64,000 nucleotides of DNA from positions 488,816 through 552,815 of the forward strand of contig NZ_ANIE01000005.1 of NCBI RefSeq assembly GCF_000708045.1, read 5' to 3'. The notes under the pieces were generated by a model. It searched no databases and was not told where the DNA came from. It saw only the letters and a program-made list of their open reading frames with translations. The DNA is from Marinobacter nitratireducens. Lineage in GTDB: Bacteria; Pseudomonadota; Gammaproteobacteria; Pseudomonadales; Oleiphilaceae. The position numbers were made by a program, and so were the translations under genes. Below are positions 34,353 to 44,107 of the stretch, piece after piece (position 1 is the stretch's first letter; every line of letters starts with the position of its first letter).

Positions 34353-37097
34353 TTGAGTACCCGGTACCTGGAAAGTCTGTTCAACCCGGATTCGATTGTT
34401 GTGATCGGGGCGTCCGAGCGGGCCGATAACCTCGGTGGGATGGTGCTGCGGAACCTTCTTGGGGGCGGCTATCCTGGCAGGCTGCTGGTGATCAACCAGA
34501 ACGACTATGACAACGTGCACGGCGTTCCGTGCCTTCGTAAAGTATCCAAGATGGATTTCTCTCCGGATCTGGCGATTATCTGTACGCCGCCGGATACCGT
34601 TGCCAAAACCATCAAGCGGCTGGGTGAGGCGGGCGTCCGAACGGCTATTGTCATGACCGGCGGCATGTCCCGTACCCACAGCAAAACCGGACAACCCTTG
34701 ATGTATTCGGTGCGTGAAGCCGCAAAGGAGACCGGGATACGCGTCCTGGGGCCCAATACCATTGGCCTGATGGTGCCGGCCCGAAGCCTGAACGCTACAT
34801 ACGCCCACATGGGCGCCATCCCCGGTCGGGTAGCCTTTGTTGGTCAGTCTGGCACCATCGCCAGCTCGGTGATTGACTGGGCTTTTGCCCGGGGTGTTGG
34901 CTTCTCCTACTTCCTGACCCTCGGCGATGGCATGGATATCGATCACGATGACTTGATTGATTATCTGGCCCAGGACACTCAAACCCGTGCCATCCTCCTG
35001 CACATCGAAAATATCCCGAATGCGCGGCGTTTCATGTCCGCGGTCCGGGTCGCCTCCCGCACCAAACCGGTGATTGCGGTAAAATCCGGGCGGGTTCCCG
35101 AGTCTGAATGGTTCCGCCATGAACTCCCGGCGGGCCTCACCCGCAGTGATCCCATCTACGATGCCATGCTACAGCGAGCGGGTGTTCTTCGGGTCGATGG
35201 CCTGGGGCAGATGTTTGATGCCCTCGAAACGCTCACGCGCATGCGCCCTTTGCGCCGCGAATCCCTGGCGATCATGGCCAATGGCGTGGGCCCGGGGGTG
35301 TTGGCGGTGGATCGACTGGCGGATCTGGGGGGAGAACTGGCGAAGCTGTCGGAAAGCTCGATTGAGGACCTGGCTGAACTGCTACCCCCTTACTGGACCC
35401 GTCGAAACCCCATCGACCTTAACTACGATGCCTCGCCTGAGTTGTATGCCAAGGCCATCAAGATTCTGGCGAAGGATCCGGAAGTTGCCAACGTATTGGT
35501 GATGTACGCGCCCAGCTTGACCGAAGACAGTATGCAGATTGCCGATGCGGTGGTTCAGGCGTCCAAGGGGACTCGCCTTAATGTGTTCACCTGCTGGCTG
35601 GGACAAAGCACGGTGATGGATTCCCGGGAGGAATTCTACCGTGCCGGGATTCCGTCGTTCTTTAATCCGGAGAAGGCGGTGATGGCCTTCATGCAGCATG
35701 TCCGGCACCAGAGAGTGCAGAGACTGCTGACCGAAACCCCGGAGTCCTTCACGGACCACTTTGATGATCGCTCCCATACCCGTCGAGTGGTGATGTCGGC
35801 TCTGCGTTCGGGGCGTATGCACCTGTCCAATCGCGAGGCCAGGGATCTGGTCCGTGATTATGGCATCAGCACGATAGAAACCATGTACTGCGATGACATG
35901 GAAGAAGTGCTTGAGGTGTTTGCGGTCGAGCGCCGCCCGGTTGATATCACCATCATTCATGAGCAGGCATGTCAGCCGTTTCTAGATCTCAGCCCCACTC
36001 AGCGGCGATACAAGGGCACGATGCAAAAACTGAACAGCGAAGTCGCGATCATGGAGGCGTGCCGCTACCTGATGGAGGAGTACCAGAAGCATTTTCCAGA
36101 GAGCGGATTCCTCGGGTTTGCGGTTCAGCGTTCTTATCAACATGTCGGCGGTATCGAGTTCAGCGTGGGTATCACCCGGGACGCGCTGTTTGGGCCGTTG
36201 GTCGTGTGTGGCGCTGCCGGCGCTCAGATTAATGTGATGACGGATCGCCAGATCGCGCTACCGCCTCTGAACATGGTGCTGGCCCGTGAACTCCTGCGTC
36301 GAACCTACATGTACAAACTCTTGAAAGAGCACAGCCTGAAACCGGAGGAAGACATCCGTGCTGTCTCGGAAACTCTGGTGACTCTGTCCCAGATTGTGAT
36401 CGACAATCCGGAAATACAGGGCCTGGAAATTGCGCCCCTACTGTTCAACGATCAGGGCGCCGTCGCAGTGAATGTTGCGATTGATCTGTCGGAGAAGACC
36501 GGGCGGCCCATCATTCAACCCTATCCCAAGGAGCTCGAGGAGTGGATTGTGCTGCCGAAATCCGGGCGCCGAGTCATTATACGCCCTGTGCTGGCCGAGG
36601 ATGAGCCCGCTCACCGGGCGTTCCACGAATTGCAGTCACCGGAGTCCATCCGGTACCGGTTTTTCCAGTACCGGAAACACTTCTCCCGGGAAGACGTCGC
36701 ACAGATGGTGCAGATCGACTACGACCGGGAAATGGTATTTATCGCCAATGCACCCCGGGAAGATGGGGAGGGGGAGGAAACCCTCGGCACGGTAAGGACC
36801 TGGACCGACGCCGACAACCTGCAGTGCGAATTCGCGGTGATGGTGCACGACAACATGAAAGGCGAGGGGCTCGGTGTGGCCCTGATGCAGAAAATGATCG
36901 ACTACTGTCGTTCACGGGGAACGGTGGAAATGGTGGGCAACGTGTTGCCGGACAATCGCCCGATGTTGCAGTTGGCCGAGCACATGGGCTTCGAGATCAA
37001 GTACAACCCGGAAGAGGAAGTGATGGACCTTCGGCTCGTGCTTAATGAACCGGACAAGGAATGGAAACGGGAAAGGTTAGGTAAAAGCGCCCACTGA
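34353..37097 (+). CDS. Pat-type protein acetyltransferase (NDP-forming acyl-CoA synthetase fused to GNAT)
   Basis: 914 residues. N-terminal CoA-binding domain (LFNPDSIVVIGASERADNLGG), succinyl-CoA ligase-like and ATP-grasp regions, and a C-terminal GNAT domain (about 745-905; GEGLGVALMQKMIDYC is the acetyl-CoA loop). This is the architecture of E. coli PatZ and related protein lysine acetyltransferases that inactivate acetyl-CoA synthetase. The start is a TTG at 34353 with AGGAG 7 bases upstream; the longer frame from 34308 has no ribosome site. It is divergent from the deacetylase-family gene. Confidence 0.9.
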   Translation: MSTRYLESLFNPDSIVVIGASERADNLGGMVLRNLLGGGYPGRLLVINQNDYDNVHGVPCLRKVSKMDFSPDLAIICTPPDTVAKTIKRLGEAGVRTAIVMTGGMSRTHSKTGQPLMYSVREAAKETGIRVLGPNTIGLMVPARSLNATYAHMGAIPGRVAFVGQSGTIASSVIDWAFARGVGFSYFLTLGDGMDIDHDDLIDYLAQDTQTRAILLHIENIPNARRFMSAVRVASRTKPVIAVKSGRVPESEWFRHELPAGLTRSDPIYDAMLQRAGVLRVDGLGQMFDALETLTRMRPLRRESLAIMANGVGPGVLAVDRLADLGGELAKLSESSIEDLAELLPPYWTRRNPIDLNYDASPELYAKAIKILAKDPEVANVLVMYAPSLTEDSMQIADAVVQASKGTRLNVFTCWLGQSTVMDSREEFYRAGIPSFFNPEKAVMAFMQHVRHQRVQRLLTETPESFTDHFDDRSHTRRVVMSALRSGRMHLSNREARDLVRDYGISTIETMYCDDMEEVLEVFAVERRPVDITIIHEQACQPFLDLSPTQRRYKGTMQKLNSEVAIMEACRYLMEEYQKHFPESGFLGFAVQRSYQHVGGIEFSVGITRDALFGPLVVCGAAGAQINVMTDRQIALPPLNMVLARELLRRTYMYKLLKEHSLKPEEDIRAVSETLVTLSQIVIDNPEIQGLEIAPLLFNDQGAVAVNVAIDLSEKTGRPIIQPYPKELEEWIVLPKSGRRVIIRPVLAEDEPAHRAFHELQSPESIRYRFFQYRKHFSREDVAQMVQIDYDREMVFIANAPREDGEGEETLGTVRTWTDADNLQCEFAVMVHDNMKGEGLGVALMQKMIDYCRSRGTVEMVGNVLPDNRPMLQLAEHMGFEIKYNPEEEVMDLRLVLNEPDKEWKRERLGKSAH

Positions 37098-37107
37098 GGG
37101 GCGCTTT
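37084..37107. terminator. Hairpin between patZ-like gene and rdgC
   Basis: AAAGCGCCC, 6-base loop containing the stop codon, GGGCGCTTT. A 9-bp stem with A and T tails on both sides fits a weak bidirectional terminator between convergent genes. Confidence 0.55.
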
Positions 37108-37120
37108 CCGGGGGTGGTTG

Positions 37121-38047
37121 TTATTCCTCAACGATGGCTGAGCGGTCTTCGCCACCCAGGGCTTCGAGCAGTCCGGGAATCAGTCGGGACAGTTCCAGTG
37201 TCATCAAGGTGAAAGCGGCGTCGAATTTGGCTGCGGCGTCATCCGCGTCCACATCGTCCAGCTGATCCTGGAGGGTTTCCCCGAATTTCAGGCGGCGAAT
37301 GCCCAACTCTTCATCCAAAACGAAAGACACGTTGTCGTCCCAGGTCAGCGCCAGTTTGGTGACCTGCATACCCGCTTCCAGGTGGTTGCGAATCTCGTCT
37401 GCCTTCAGGTCAAGCCCCTTGCAACGCACCACGCCGCCATCCTCTGACGGATCTTTCAGTTCGCATTCGCTGCCCAGAACCACCTGGGGTGGCAGGTCGA
37501 TGGTCTCGTTCAGCCAGCCGGTGAACGTGAAAGCCGGAGCCTGTTCCACCGCGGGTGGGCGCACGGGCAGTGAGCCGAGGCTTTTACGTAGGGTAGACGC
37601 CAGATCCTCTGCCTGCTTTGCTGACCCGGAATCCACCACGAGCACACCGTCCTGTGGTGACAAGTAGGCAAAGCTGCGACGGTTCTTGGAGAACGCCTTG
37701 GGCAGCATTTCCAGCACGACCTGTTCTTTGATTTCGTCTTTTTCCTTGCGGCGAACCTTGCGCCCCTGCTCAAACTCGATCGCTTCGGCCTTCTCTTCCA
37801 CGGCTTCCTTGACCACCGGACCGGGCAGGATTTTCTCTTCTTTCCTCAACGCAATCAGATGGTAACCGTTGGCGCTGTGCACCAGTTGTTCGCCGTGCTT
37901 GCCCAGCGGCGGAACCCAACCCTGGCGGCTGGTCTCCTGTGGGCCACAAGGTTTGAAGGCATCGGCCTGGAGTTTTTCTTCGAGTTGTTCGGCGGAAATA
38001 TCAAACGGCTTGGTAAATCGAAAAACACGGGCGTTACGAAACCACAT
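37121..38047 (-). CDS. rdgC: Recombination-associated protein RdgC
   Basis: 308 residues, the usual RdgC length (about 300). The protein forms a ring around DNA and limits RecA activity. Family segments: MWFRNARVFRFTKPF at the start, GYHLIALRKEEKILP, and GVVRCKGLDLKADEIRNHLEAGMQVTKLALTW split over the C-terminal half. No membrane or catalytic motif. A stand-alone gene; recX, another RecA modulator, is encoded at 53824. Confidence 0.95.
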   Translation of the reverse strand: MWFRNARVFRFTKPFDISAEQLEEKLQADAFKPCGPQETSRQGWVPPLGKHGEQLVHSANGYHLIALRKEEKILPGPVVKEAVEEKAEAIEFEQGRKVRRKEKDEIKEQVVLEMLPKAFSKNRRSFAYLSPQDGVLVVDSGSAKQAEDLASTLRKSLGSLPVRPPAVEQAPAFTFTGWLNETIDLPPQVVLGSECELKDPSEDGGVVRCKGLDLKADEIRNHLEAGMQVTKLALTWDDNVSFVLDEELGIRRLKFGETLQDQLDDVDADDAAAKFDAAFTLMTLELSRLIPGLLEALGGEDRSAIVEE

Positions 38048-38137
38048 CAGGTTTGGTCCTACAGATAAAAAAGAAAGTATGAAAAGCGAGGGATGATACG
38101 GCCACCGGGTGGTGACCGTAAAGTGACGCTCAGGGCA

Positions 38138-38338
38138 TCAGATCTGCATGATCTCGACGAGAACCGTCTTTACGATGAAGCCGACAACGCCAGCCCCCAG
38201 GACAATAAACAGGGCAGCCGTGCCAAAGCGGCCGGCTTTGGACTTCTTGGCCAGGTCCCAGACAATGAAACCCATCCAGCCAATCAAGGCGGTGAGCAAC
38301 ACTAGCATGGCGATTTCGGAAAACATCGCTTCGTTCAT
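38138..38338 (-). CDS. DUF2788 small membrane protein
   Basis: 66 residues with two membrane helices (about 8-28 and 40-60) joined by a basic loop containing WDLAKKSKAGRFGT, the hallmark of DUF2788. The ATG at 38338 has GGAG 7 bases upstream. Role unknown. It lies between rdgC and yaaA in the same direction. Confidence 0.88.
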   Translation of the reverse strand: MNEAMFSEIAMLVLLTALIGWMGFIVWDLAKKSKAGRFGTAALFIVLGAGVVGFIVKTVLVEIMQI

Positions 38339-38361
38339 GATTTACTCCGATTAAAGCGGTA

Positions 38362-39132
38362 TTACTGTTCTTCCCGAAGGAAAACCCAGTTGTTGGTGTC
38401 TGACTGCTCTTCGCTGAAATAATAACCTTCCAGGTTGAAGGCTTTGAGATCATCGGCCTGGGTAATGTGGTTCTGGATGGCGTATCGGCACATCAGACCG
38501 CGGGCTTTCTTGGCGTAAAAACTGATCATCTTGTACTGGCCATTCTTGAAGTCTTTGAACTGAGGCGTGATCAGGCGCCCGTTCAATGCCTTTTTCTTGA
38601 CCGATTTGAAATACTCATTGGATGCCAGGTTGACCAGCACACCGTCGTCGTTGTCGAGGAGGCGATTGATCTCATCGGTAATGATGTTGCCCCAGAAGGC
38701 GTAGAGATCCTTGCCACGCTTATTCTCGAACTTTGTTCCCATTTCCAGACGATATGGCTGCATCAGATCGAGTGGTCGAAGCAGGGCATACAAACCTGAC
38801 AGCATGCGAAGATGGTTCTGGGCAAAGTCGAAATCTTCCTCGCTGAAATCTTCGGCATTCAGTCCGGTATACACATCACCCTTGAAAGCCAGAATTGCCT
38901 GGCGGGCGTTGTCCGGTGTAAATGGTGTGTGCCAGCTCTGGAAACGGTCTGCGTTCAGTTGTCCCAGTTTGTCGCTGATGCCCATCAGGTTGCTGACCTG
39001 ATGTGGCTCCAGTTCCTTGAGCTGGTCGATGAGCTCACAGGCATCATCGAGAAAGTCCGGCTGGGTGAAGCGTTCGGTCGCCAGCGGGCTTTCGTAATCC
39101 AGAGTTTTGGCAGGGGAAATAACCATCAACAT
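38362..39132 (-). CDS. yaaA: Peroxide stress protein YaaA
   Basis: 256 residues of the DUF328/YaaA family: [17 protein letters not shown] at the start, [21 protein letters not shown] in the middle and [14 protein letters not shown] towards the end. In E. coli YaaA lowers free iron under hydrogen peroxide stress and has a DNA-binding fold. GAGG lies about 10 bases before the ATG. The glutaredoxin-like gene ends 12 bp upstream in the same direction. Confidence 0.94.
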   Translation of the reverse strand: MLMVISPAKTLDYESPLATERFTQPDFLDDACELIDQLKELEPHQVSNLMGISDKLGQLNADRFQSWHTPFTPDNARQAILAFKGDVYTGLNAEDFSEEDFDFAQNHLRMLSGLYALLRPLDLMQPYRLEMGTKFENKRGKDLYAFWGNIITDEINRLLDNDDGVLVNLASNEYFKSVKKKALNGRLITPQFKDFKNGQYKMISFYAKKARGLMCRYAIQNHITQADDLKAFNLEGYYFSEEQSDTNNWVFLREEQ

Positions 39133-39144
39133 GTCAGGTAATCC

Positions 39145-39378
39145 TCATTGCAAGAACGTCAGTAGCTCGTCCCTGGTAAACGGCCAGTCCAGCTCCGCAC
39201 CGGTGTCGTTACGGCGCAGCACCGGAATACGGGTACCGTAGCGCGTTACCAGCTCTTCAGACTGGGCGATGTCCACCACATCCACCGGGATGGGTTCCGG
39301 CATCGGCGTATTGATCAAGAGCGATTCAGCCAGTTCGCACAGGTGGCACTGGGATGTTGTGTAGAAAAGCAGTTCCAT
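39145..39378 (-). CDS. Glutaredoxin-like thiol protein (DUF836)
   Basis: 77 residues with a thioredoxin fold pattern: LLFYTTSQCHLCELAESLL (CxxC redox pair), the cis-proline segment TRIPVLRR, and a short C-terminal helix. It overlaps the stop of the upstream SDR gene by one base (TAATG), indicating coupling. Likely a small thiol-disulfide protein; substrate unknown. Confidence 0.85.
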   Translation of the reverse strand: MELLFYTTSQCHLCELAESLLINTPMPEPIPVDVVDIAQSEELVTRYGTRIPVLRRNDTGAELDWPFTRDELLTFLQ

Positions 39379-40127
39379 TATTTCGGCTGTGCATCCAGTT
39401 GCTGGCCGGTCACGCCGTGGCTGTCTTTGCCCATGAGGTACAGGTAGATGGGCATCAGTTCCTCGGGCGTGGGGTTCTGTTGTGGATTCTCGGCCGGATA
39501 GGCGAGGGCCCGCATACTGGTGCGGGTAGCGCCAGGGTTCAGGCTGTTCACCCGCACATTGTGGCGTTCGTCGTCGAGTTCGTCTGCGAGGAGCTGGCTC
39601 AGGCCCTCAACCGCAAACTTGGAAACCGCATAGGCGCCCCAGTAAGCCTTGGCTTTTCGGCCAACGCCGGAGGAGGTGAAAATAACCGACGCGTCCGTGG
39701 AAAGACGCAGCAGGGGAATCATCGCCCGGCTCAGGAGAAATGGCGCGGTGGCGTTCACCTGCATCACCTTGTTCCAGGTTTCCGGGTCATACAGTTCGAC
39801 AGGGCTGCGATCACCGAGAATGGCCGCATTGTGGAGAATGCCGTCCAGCCGACCGAAATTATCCTCGATGGTCATGGCCAGCTCTTCGTAATCCTTCACC
39901 GCTGCACCCTCGAAGTTCATGGGCACAATGGCAGGTTGTGGATGGCCAGCGGCTTCAATCTCGTCGTAAACCTCCTCGAGCTTGGAAACCGTACGACCGA
40001 CCAGGATGACGGTAGCGCCGTGGGCGGCATAGGTTTTTGCAGCCGTGCGGCCAATACCACTGCCGGCACCCGTCACCATGATGATGCGGTCTTGAAGAAG
40101 ATCGGCGGGTGCTTGGTAATCTTGCAT
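39378..40127 (-). CDS. YciK-type short-chain dehydrogenase
   Basis: A 249-residue SDR: TGAGSGIGRTAA cofactor loop, HNAAIL, serine in FTSSGVG, and Y-x-x-x-K in WGAYAVSKFAVEG. It closely resembles E. coli YciK by length and by the N-terminal DLLQDRIIMVTGAG. The same SDR follows mupP and ubiG in Pseudomonas. The natural substrate is unknown. Confidence 0.9.
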   Translation of the reverse strand: MQDYQAPADLLQDRIIMVTGAGSGIGRTAAKTYAAHGATVILVGRTVSKLEEVYDEIEAAGHPQPAIVPMNFEGAAVKDYEELAMTIEDNFGRLDGILHNAAILGDRSPVELYDPETWNKVMQVNATAPFLLSRAMIPLLRLSTDASVIFTSSGVGRKAKAYWGAYAVSKFAVEGLSQLLADELDDERHNVRVNSLNPGATRTSMRALAYPAENPQQNPTPEELMPIYLYLMGKDSHGVTGQQLDAQPK

Positions 40128-40181
40128 AACCTGTCTCCGTGTCAGGCGTTACCGGTTCGAAACCGGGTGAGTAATCTGGGG

Positions 40182-40847
40182 TTATTGTAACAGCTTTGCC
40201 AGGTCCCTGACCGTATCGGCGATCAGGTCGGCTTGCCAGAGATCAACCGATTCCGGCTCCTCAATGTAACCGTACCGCACCGCGATGGTCTTCATGCCGG
40301 CGTTTCTCCCGGCCTCGATATCCCGTACGTGATCGCCGACATAGATCGCATCTTCCGGGGCCGCACCGATTTCCTTGCAGGCCAGAAGCAGGGACTCCGG
40401 GTGTGGCTTCCGCTGCTCGACGTGATCCGGACAAATCAGGCTGGCACAGCGGGCGTCGAGTCCGAGTGCTGTGATCAGCGGGCCGGCAAAGCGAGCAGGT
40501 TTGTTGGTGACAATGCCCCAGGGAATGTCCCGTGCTTCCAGCTCGACAAGAATGTCGTTCATCCCGTCGAACAGCGTGGTTTCGTCAGCAACACCCGCCT
40601 CGTAAAGATCCAGGAACGCCGAATGCTTTTCGAGATACTCCGGGTGATCCGGTTCGAGGCCAAAGCCAACCCGAATCATGGCGCGGGCGCCATTGGATAC
40701 CGAACGCCGTATCTGCTCGGCTGGCAGCGCCGCCAGGCCATGCTGCTGTCGAAGCGCATTCAGGCAGCGGATAAAATCCGGCGCCGTGTCGATGAGGGTG
40801 CCGTCCAGGTCGAACAGTACCGCTGAGGGTTTGGAGTCAGGCGTCAC
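40182..40847 (-). CDS. mupP: HAD phosphatase, probable N-acetylmuramic acid 6-phosphate phosphatase
   Basis: A HAD-superfamily phosphatase of about 221 residues: nucleophile motif [13 protein letters not shown], a cap domain, IVTNKP (motif II), lysine in QRKPHPE, and [16 protein letters not shown] (motif IV). Generic annotation would be phosphoglycolate phosphatase. The position between ubiG and a YciK-type SDR is that of Pseudomonas mupP, which feeds the MurNAc recycling route, so I prefer that role by synteny. I take the GTG at 40847 (AGGGA upstream); ATG 40862 is an alternative. It overlaps the ubiG end. Confidence 0.85.
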   Translation of the reverse strand: MTPDSKPSAVLFDLDGTLIDTAPDFIRCLNALRQQHGLAALPAEQIRRSVSNGARAMIRVGFGLEPDHPEYLEKHSAFLDLYEAGVADETTLFDGMNDILVELEARDIPWGIVTNKPARFAGPLITALGLDARCASLICPDHVEQRKPHPESLLLACKEIGAAPEDAIYVGDHVRDIEAGRNAGMKTIAVRYGYIEEPESVDLWQADLIADTVRDLAKLLQ

Positions 40848-41553
40848 GAGAATCCCTGGCATGCATGAGGTAGTTCACGTCGACATCACGCCCCAGCTTG
40901 TAGATCTTGGTGATGGGGTTATAGGTCATGCCGGTCAGCTCCATGACATCAAGGCCTGCGTGGCGCAGGTGGTCAGACATCTCTGACGGACGAATGAATT
41001 TCTTCCACTCATGGGTGCCTTTGGGCAGCATGTTCAGCACGTACTCGGCGCCAACAATGGCGAACAGGAAAGACTTCGGGTTACGGTTGATGGTGGAGAC
41101 GAAGATGTCACCGCCGGGTTTGAGCATGGCCGCGCAGGCCCGGAGCACGGACGCCGGGTCCGGCACGTGTTCCAGCATTTCCAGGCAGGTGACGACATCG
41201 TACTGGCCGGCGTGCTCCGGATCCCGGGCCAACTCCTCGACGGTGGTCTGACGGTAATCCACCTTGATGCCACTTTCGAGACCGTGAAGTTTGGCAACCG
41301 ACAGCGGCGCTTCCCCCATATCGATACCGGTGACGTGAGCGCCTCTCTGGGCCATGCCTTCAGACAGCAGGCCACCGCCGCAGCCAACATCCAGAACCTT
41401 TTTGCCAGCCAGTGGGGCGCGTTCGTCAATGTAGTTCAGTCGCAGCGGGTTGATCTCGTGCAGCGGGCGAAACTCGCTGGAAGGATCCCACCAGCGGCTG
41501 GCCAATGCCTCGAATTTTGCGATTTCATTCTGGTCTACATTCTGGTTTGTCAT
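40837..41553 (-). CDS. ubiG: Ubiquinone biosynthesis O-methyltransferase UbiG
   Basis: A 238-residue SAM-dependent methyltransferase doing both O-methylations of ubiquinone synthesis. Class I motifs: [16 protein letters not shown] (SAM loop), [11 protein letters not shown] and [16 protein letters not shown]. The start [23 protein letters not shown] is typical of UbiG. The mupP gene overlaps its 3' end; mtaD lies 38 bp upstream in the same direction. Confidence 0.96.
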   Translation of the reverse strand: MTNQNVDQNEIAKFEALASRWWDPSSEFRPLHEINPLRLNYIDERAPLAGKKVLDVGCGGGLLSEGMAQRGAHVTGIDMGEAPLSVAKLHGLESGIKVDYRQTTVEELARDPEHAGQYDVVTCLEMLEHVPDPASVLRACAAMLKPGGDIFVSTINRNPKSFLFAIVGAEYVLNMLPKGTHEWKKFIRPSEMSDHLRHAGLDVMELTGMTYNPITKIYKLGRDVDVNYLMHARDSRDA

Positions 41554-41591
41554 GATTCAGTCTGCCTGATCAAGCGGTCGATAAGGGTTGA

Positions 41592-42929
41592 TTAAGACTT
41601 GTTGTGGCGAATGCGTGCCTGCCAGTCCTGCACCCGGAGCATGAGATCTGCCACGTCTATCCGGGTCAGCCGGCCTTCCTGTAACTGTGGTACGCCGTGG
41701 ATCCAGCTATGGCTTACTGCCCGCCCATGGTTGCTGTATACAAGGTGAGAGGCCGGATCATAAACCGGCTGAAGGAACGGGTCGCTCAGGTCGATGGCGA
41801 TAACGTCAGCCAGCTTACCAGCGGTGAGCGATCCCAGATCCTGCTCCCGGCCCATCGCACGGGCGCCATTAAGCGTTGCCATGCGCAAGGCCTGATGAGC
41901 TGAGACGGCGGCGGCGTCATCGGCGACCACTTTTGCGACCATTGCTGCGGTTCGCAGCTCGCCAAACATGTCCAGGTCATTGTTGCTGGCGGCGCCGTCG
42001 GTACCAATAGCGACATTGACGCCGGCGTCAAGCAGCTTCTGCGTCGGTGAGAAGCCGCTGGCTAATTTAAGGTTGGATTCCGGGCAGTGGATGACATGGG
42101 CGCCCGAGTCCATCACGGCTTTCAGGTCCGAATCGTTTATCTGGGTCATATGCACGCACTGGGTATTGGTGTCGAGCACACCCAGCTCCGACATCCGGGC
42201 AACAGGCCTCTGGCCGAGCTTCTCTTCGGCGTCCTGTACCTCGAAAGCAGTTTCGTGCAGATGTATCTGGATCGGCGCGCCCGTGTCTTTCGAGAGCTGG
42301 ACAGAACGCCTTAGTGGGTCGTCAGAGACGGTGTAGGGCGCGTGCGGGCCAATCGCGGGCATGACGTAGTCATCCTGTGCCCAGTGTTTGATCAGCGCTT
42401 CACCTTTACTCAGGTATTCGTCCGGCCCCGATCCCCAAACCGTGGGGAAGTCCAGCAATGGAAAGCTGATCTGTGCGCGCATCCCGGTATCGTGGGCGGA
42501 CTGGGCTGCAATTTCCGGGAAAAAGTACATGTCCGAGAACGTGGTTGTACCTGTCCGGATCATTTCAGCCATCGCGAGCTGGGTACCATCGGCGATGAAC
42601 TGCTCGCTGACAAAGGCACCTTCGGCGGGCCAGATGTGATCGTTCAGCCAGGTCATCAGGGGCAGATCGTCGGCCAGACCACGGAACAATGACATGGCGG
42701 CATGGCCGTGCATATTAATCAGCCCGGGCATGGCAACATGATTCGGCAAGTCAACCGTCTCACGGGTGCGATATTTGCGGTCTGCTTCTTCCTGGGAAAC
42801 CACGGCGGCAATCCGGGAGCCCTGGATGATGACTGCCTGATGCTCGAGAACAACGGCCTCCGGCTCAATTGGGATGAGCCAGCGGGCATTGATTCGGATA
42901 TCGCCTGCGATGATGGTGTCTGCGGTCAT
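41592..42929 (-). CDS. mtaD: 5'-methylthioadenosine/S-adenosylhomocysteine deaminase (TRZ/ATZ family)
   Basis: 445 residues of the amidohydrolase superfamily. Metal-site motifs: NMHGHAAMS (His-x-His), IHLHETAFEV, VHMTQ and IGTDGAASNNDLDM (catalytic Asp). Family members deaminate methylthioadenosine or SAH. The divergent mtnA gene, the next enzyme class of methionine salvage, supports that substrate, and the same order occurs in Pseudomonas. ATG 42929 has GGCAGG upstream; the frame extends 13 codons without support. Confidence 0.88.
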   Translation of the reverse strand: MTADTIIAGDIRINARWLIPIEPEAVVLEHQAVIIQGSRIAAVVSQEEADRKYRTRETVDLPNHVAMPGLINMHGHAAMSLFRGLADDLPLMTWLNDHIWPAEGAFVSEQFIADGTQLAMAEMIRTGTTTFSDMYFFPEIAAQSAHDTGMRAQISFPLLDFPTVWGSGPDEYLSKGEALIKHWAQDDYVMPAIGPHAPYTVSDDPLRRSVQLSKDTGAPIQIHLHETAFEVQDAEEKLGQRPVARMSELGVLDTNTQCVHMTQINDSDLKAVMDSGAHVIHCPESNLKLASGFSPTQKLLDAGVNVAIGTDGAASNNDLDMFGELRTAAMVAKVVADDAAAVSAHQALRMATLNGARAMGREQDLGSLTAGKLADVIAIDLSDPFLQPVYDPASHLVYSNHGRAVSHSWIHGVPQLQEGRLTRIDVADLMLRVQDWQARIRHNKS

Positions 42930-42985
42930 GCACCTGCCTTGTATGCCAGCGCAGCCAGGGCTGCGCAAAGAAAATGTAGCCCGGA

Positions 42986-43002
42986 AGTATAAACGTTATA
43001 CT
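42986..43002. promoter_or_regulatory. Symmetrical divergent -10 region between mtaD and mtnA
   Basis: AGTATA, 5 bases, TATACT: a perfect inverted repeat that places a good -10 hexamer (TATACT) on both strands, 35-60 bp from each start. It could be a back-to-back promoter pair or an operator. Confidence 0.45.
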
Positions 43003-43036
43003 GCCGCTTTTCAGCGTTTCAATACGGAGCAACATT

Positions 43037-44101
43037 ATGGCGAGATCGCCTGAATCAACCGACTCCCGGGCCATGGGTACCGTTGCTATGCGTTGGCACG
43101 GGGATAGCCTGGAATTGCTGGATCAGCGTCTGCTCCCCGCCGAGGAACACTGGATCACGGTGGAAGGCGCGGCCGGTGTGGCACAGTGCATTCGGGATAT
43201 GGTGGTTCGTGGCGCACCGGCTATCGGAATCAGTGCGGCTTACGGTGTAGCCCTGGCGGCGCGCCACGCCGGTAGCGGTGAATGGCAAGCCGAGATCCGG
43301 CAAGCCATGGATGAGCTCGCTGAGTCACGTCCGACAGCCGTCAATCTGTTTTGGGCATTGCAGAGGATGGGCAAGGTTTTCGAGGCCTGCACGACACCGG
43401 CGGAGGCTGTCAGACACCTTGCAGATGAAGCCGTAAAAATCCATGACGAAGACCTGTCGGCCAACCTGACCATGGCGGAACACGCGCTCAGTGTTATGGC
43501 ACCGGCGAGCCCAATCTCTGTGCTGACCCATTGCAACACCGGAGCCTTGGCGACAGGCGGGTACGGGACAGCGCTTGGGGTAATTCGTCATTTGCACGAG
43601 AAATCGCTATTGGGACGGGTGTTTGCTGATGAAACCCGCCCCTGGTTACAGGGGAGCCGGCTGACTGCCTGGGAATTGGCGCGCGATGGAATTCCGGTCA
43701 CTCTGAATGCGGATGGTGCCGCCGCATCAATCCTGGCGGGCGGTGAAGTGAAATGGGTTGTTGTCGGAGCGGATCGGATTACCGCCAATGGTGACGTGGC
43801 CAACAAGATCGGGACCTACAGTCTGGCGGTGTTGGCAAAGCATCACGATGTTCGGTTTATGGTCGTGGCGCCGTCCAGCACCGTTGATATGTCGTTGGAA
43901 TCAGGCGGCGATATCCCGATAGAGGAACGGGAGGGCACCGAGGTGAGGGAAATTCGGGGAATCCCCCTGGCGCCAGCCGGCGTTGATGTACACAACCCGG
44001 TATTTGATGTGACACCGGCGAAGCTGATCGATGCCATCGTGACCGAAAAGGGCGTGGTACTGAATCCTGATCCTGTCAGGATGAGAGGCCTGTTCTGCTA
44101 G
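43037..44101 (+). CDS. mtnA: S-methyl-5-thioribose-1-phosphate isomerase
   Basis: 354 residues. Isomerises methylthioribose-1-phosphate to the ribulose form in methionine salvage. Family motifs: [36 protein letters not shown] (catalytic Cys), [38 protein letters not shown] (catalytic Asp). GGAGC lies 7 bases before the ATG. It is divergent from mtaD and convergent with the HTH gene. Confidence 0.95.
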   Translation: MARSPESTDSRAMGTVAMRWHGDSLELLDQRLLPAEEHWITVEGAAGVAQCIRDMVVRGAPAIGISAAYGVALAARHAGSGEWQAEIRQAMDELAESRPTAVNLFWALQRMGKVFEACTTPAEAVRHLADEAVKIHDEDLSANLTMAEHALSVMAPASPISVLTHCNTGALATGGYGTALGVIRHLHEKSLLGRVFADETRPWLQGSRLTAWELARDGIPVTLNADGAAASILAGGEVKWVVVGADRITANGDVANKIGTYSLAVLAKHHDVRFMVVAPSSTVDMSLESGGDIPIEEREGTEVREIRGIPLAPAGVDVHNPVFDVTPAKLIDAIVTEKGVVLNPDPVRMRGLFC

Positions 44102-44107
44102 GTTGTT

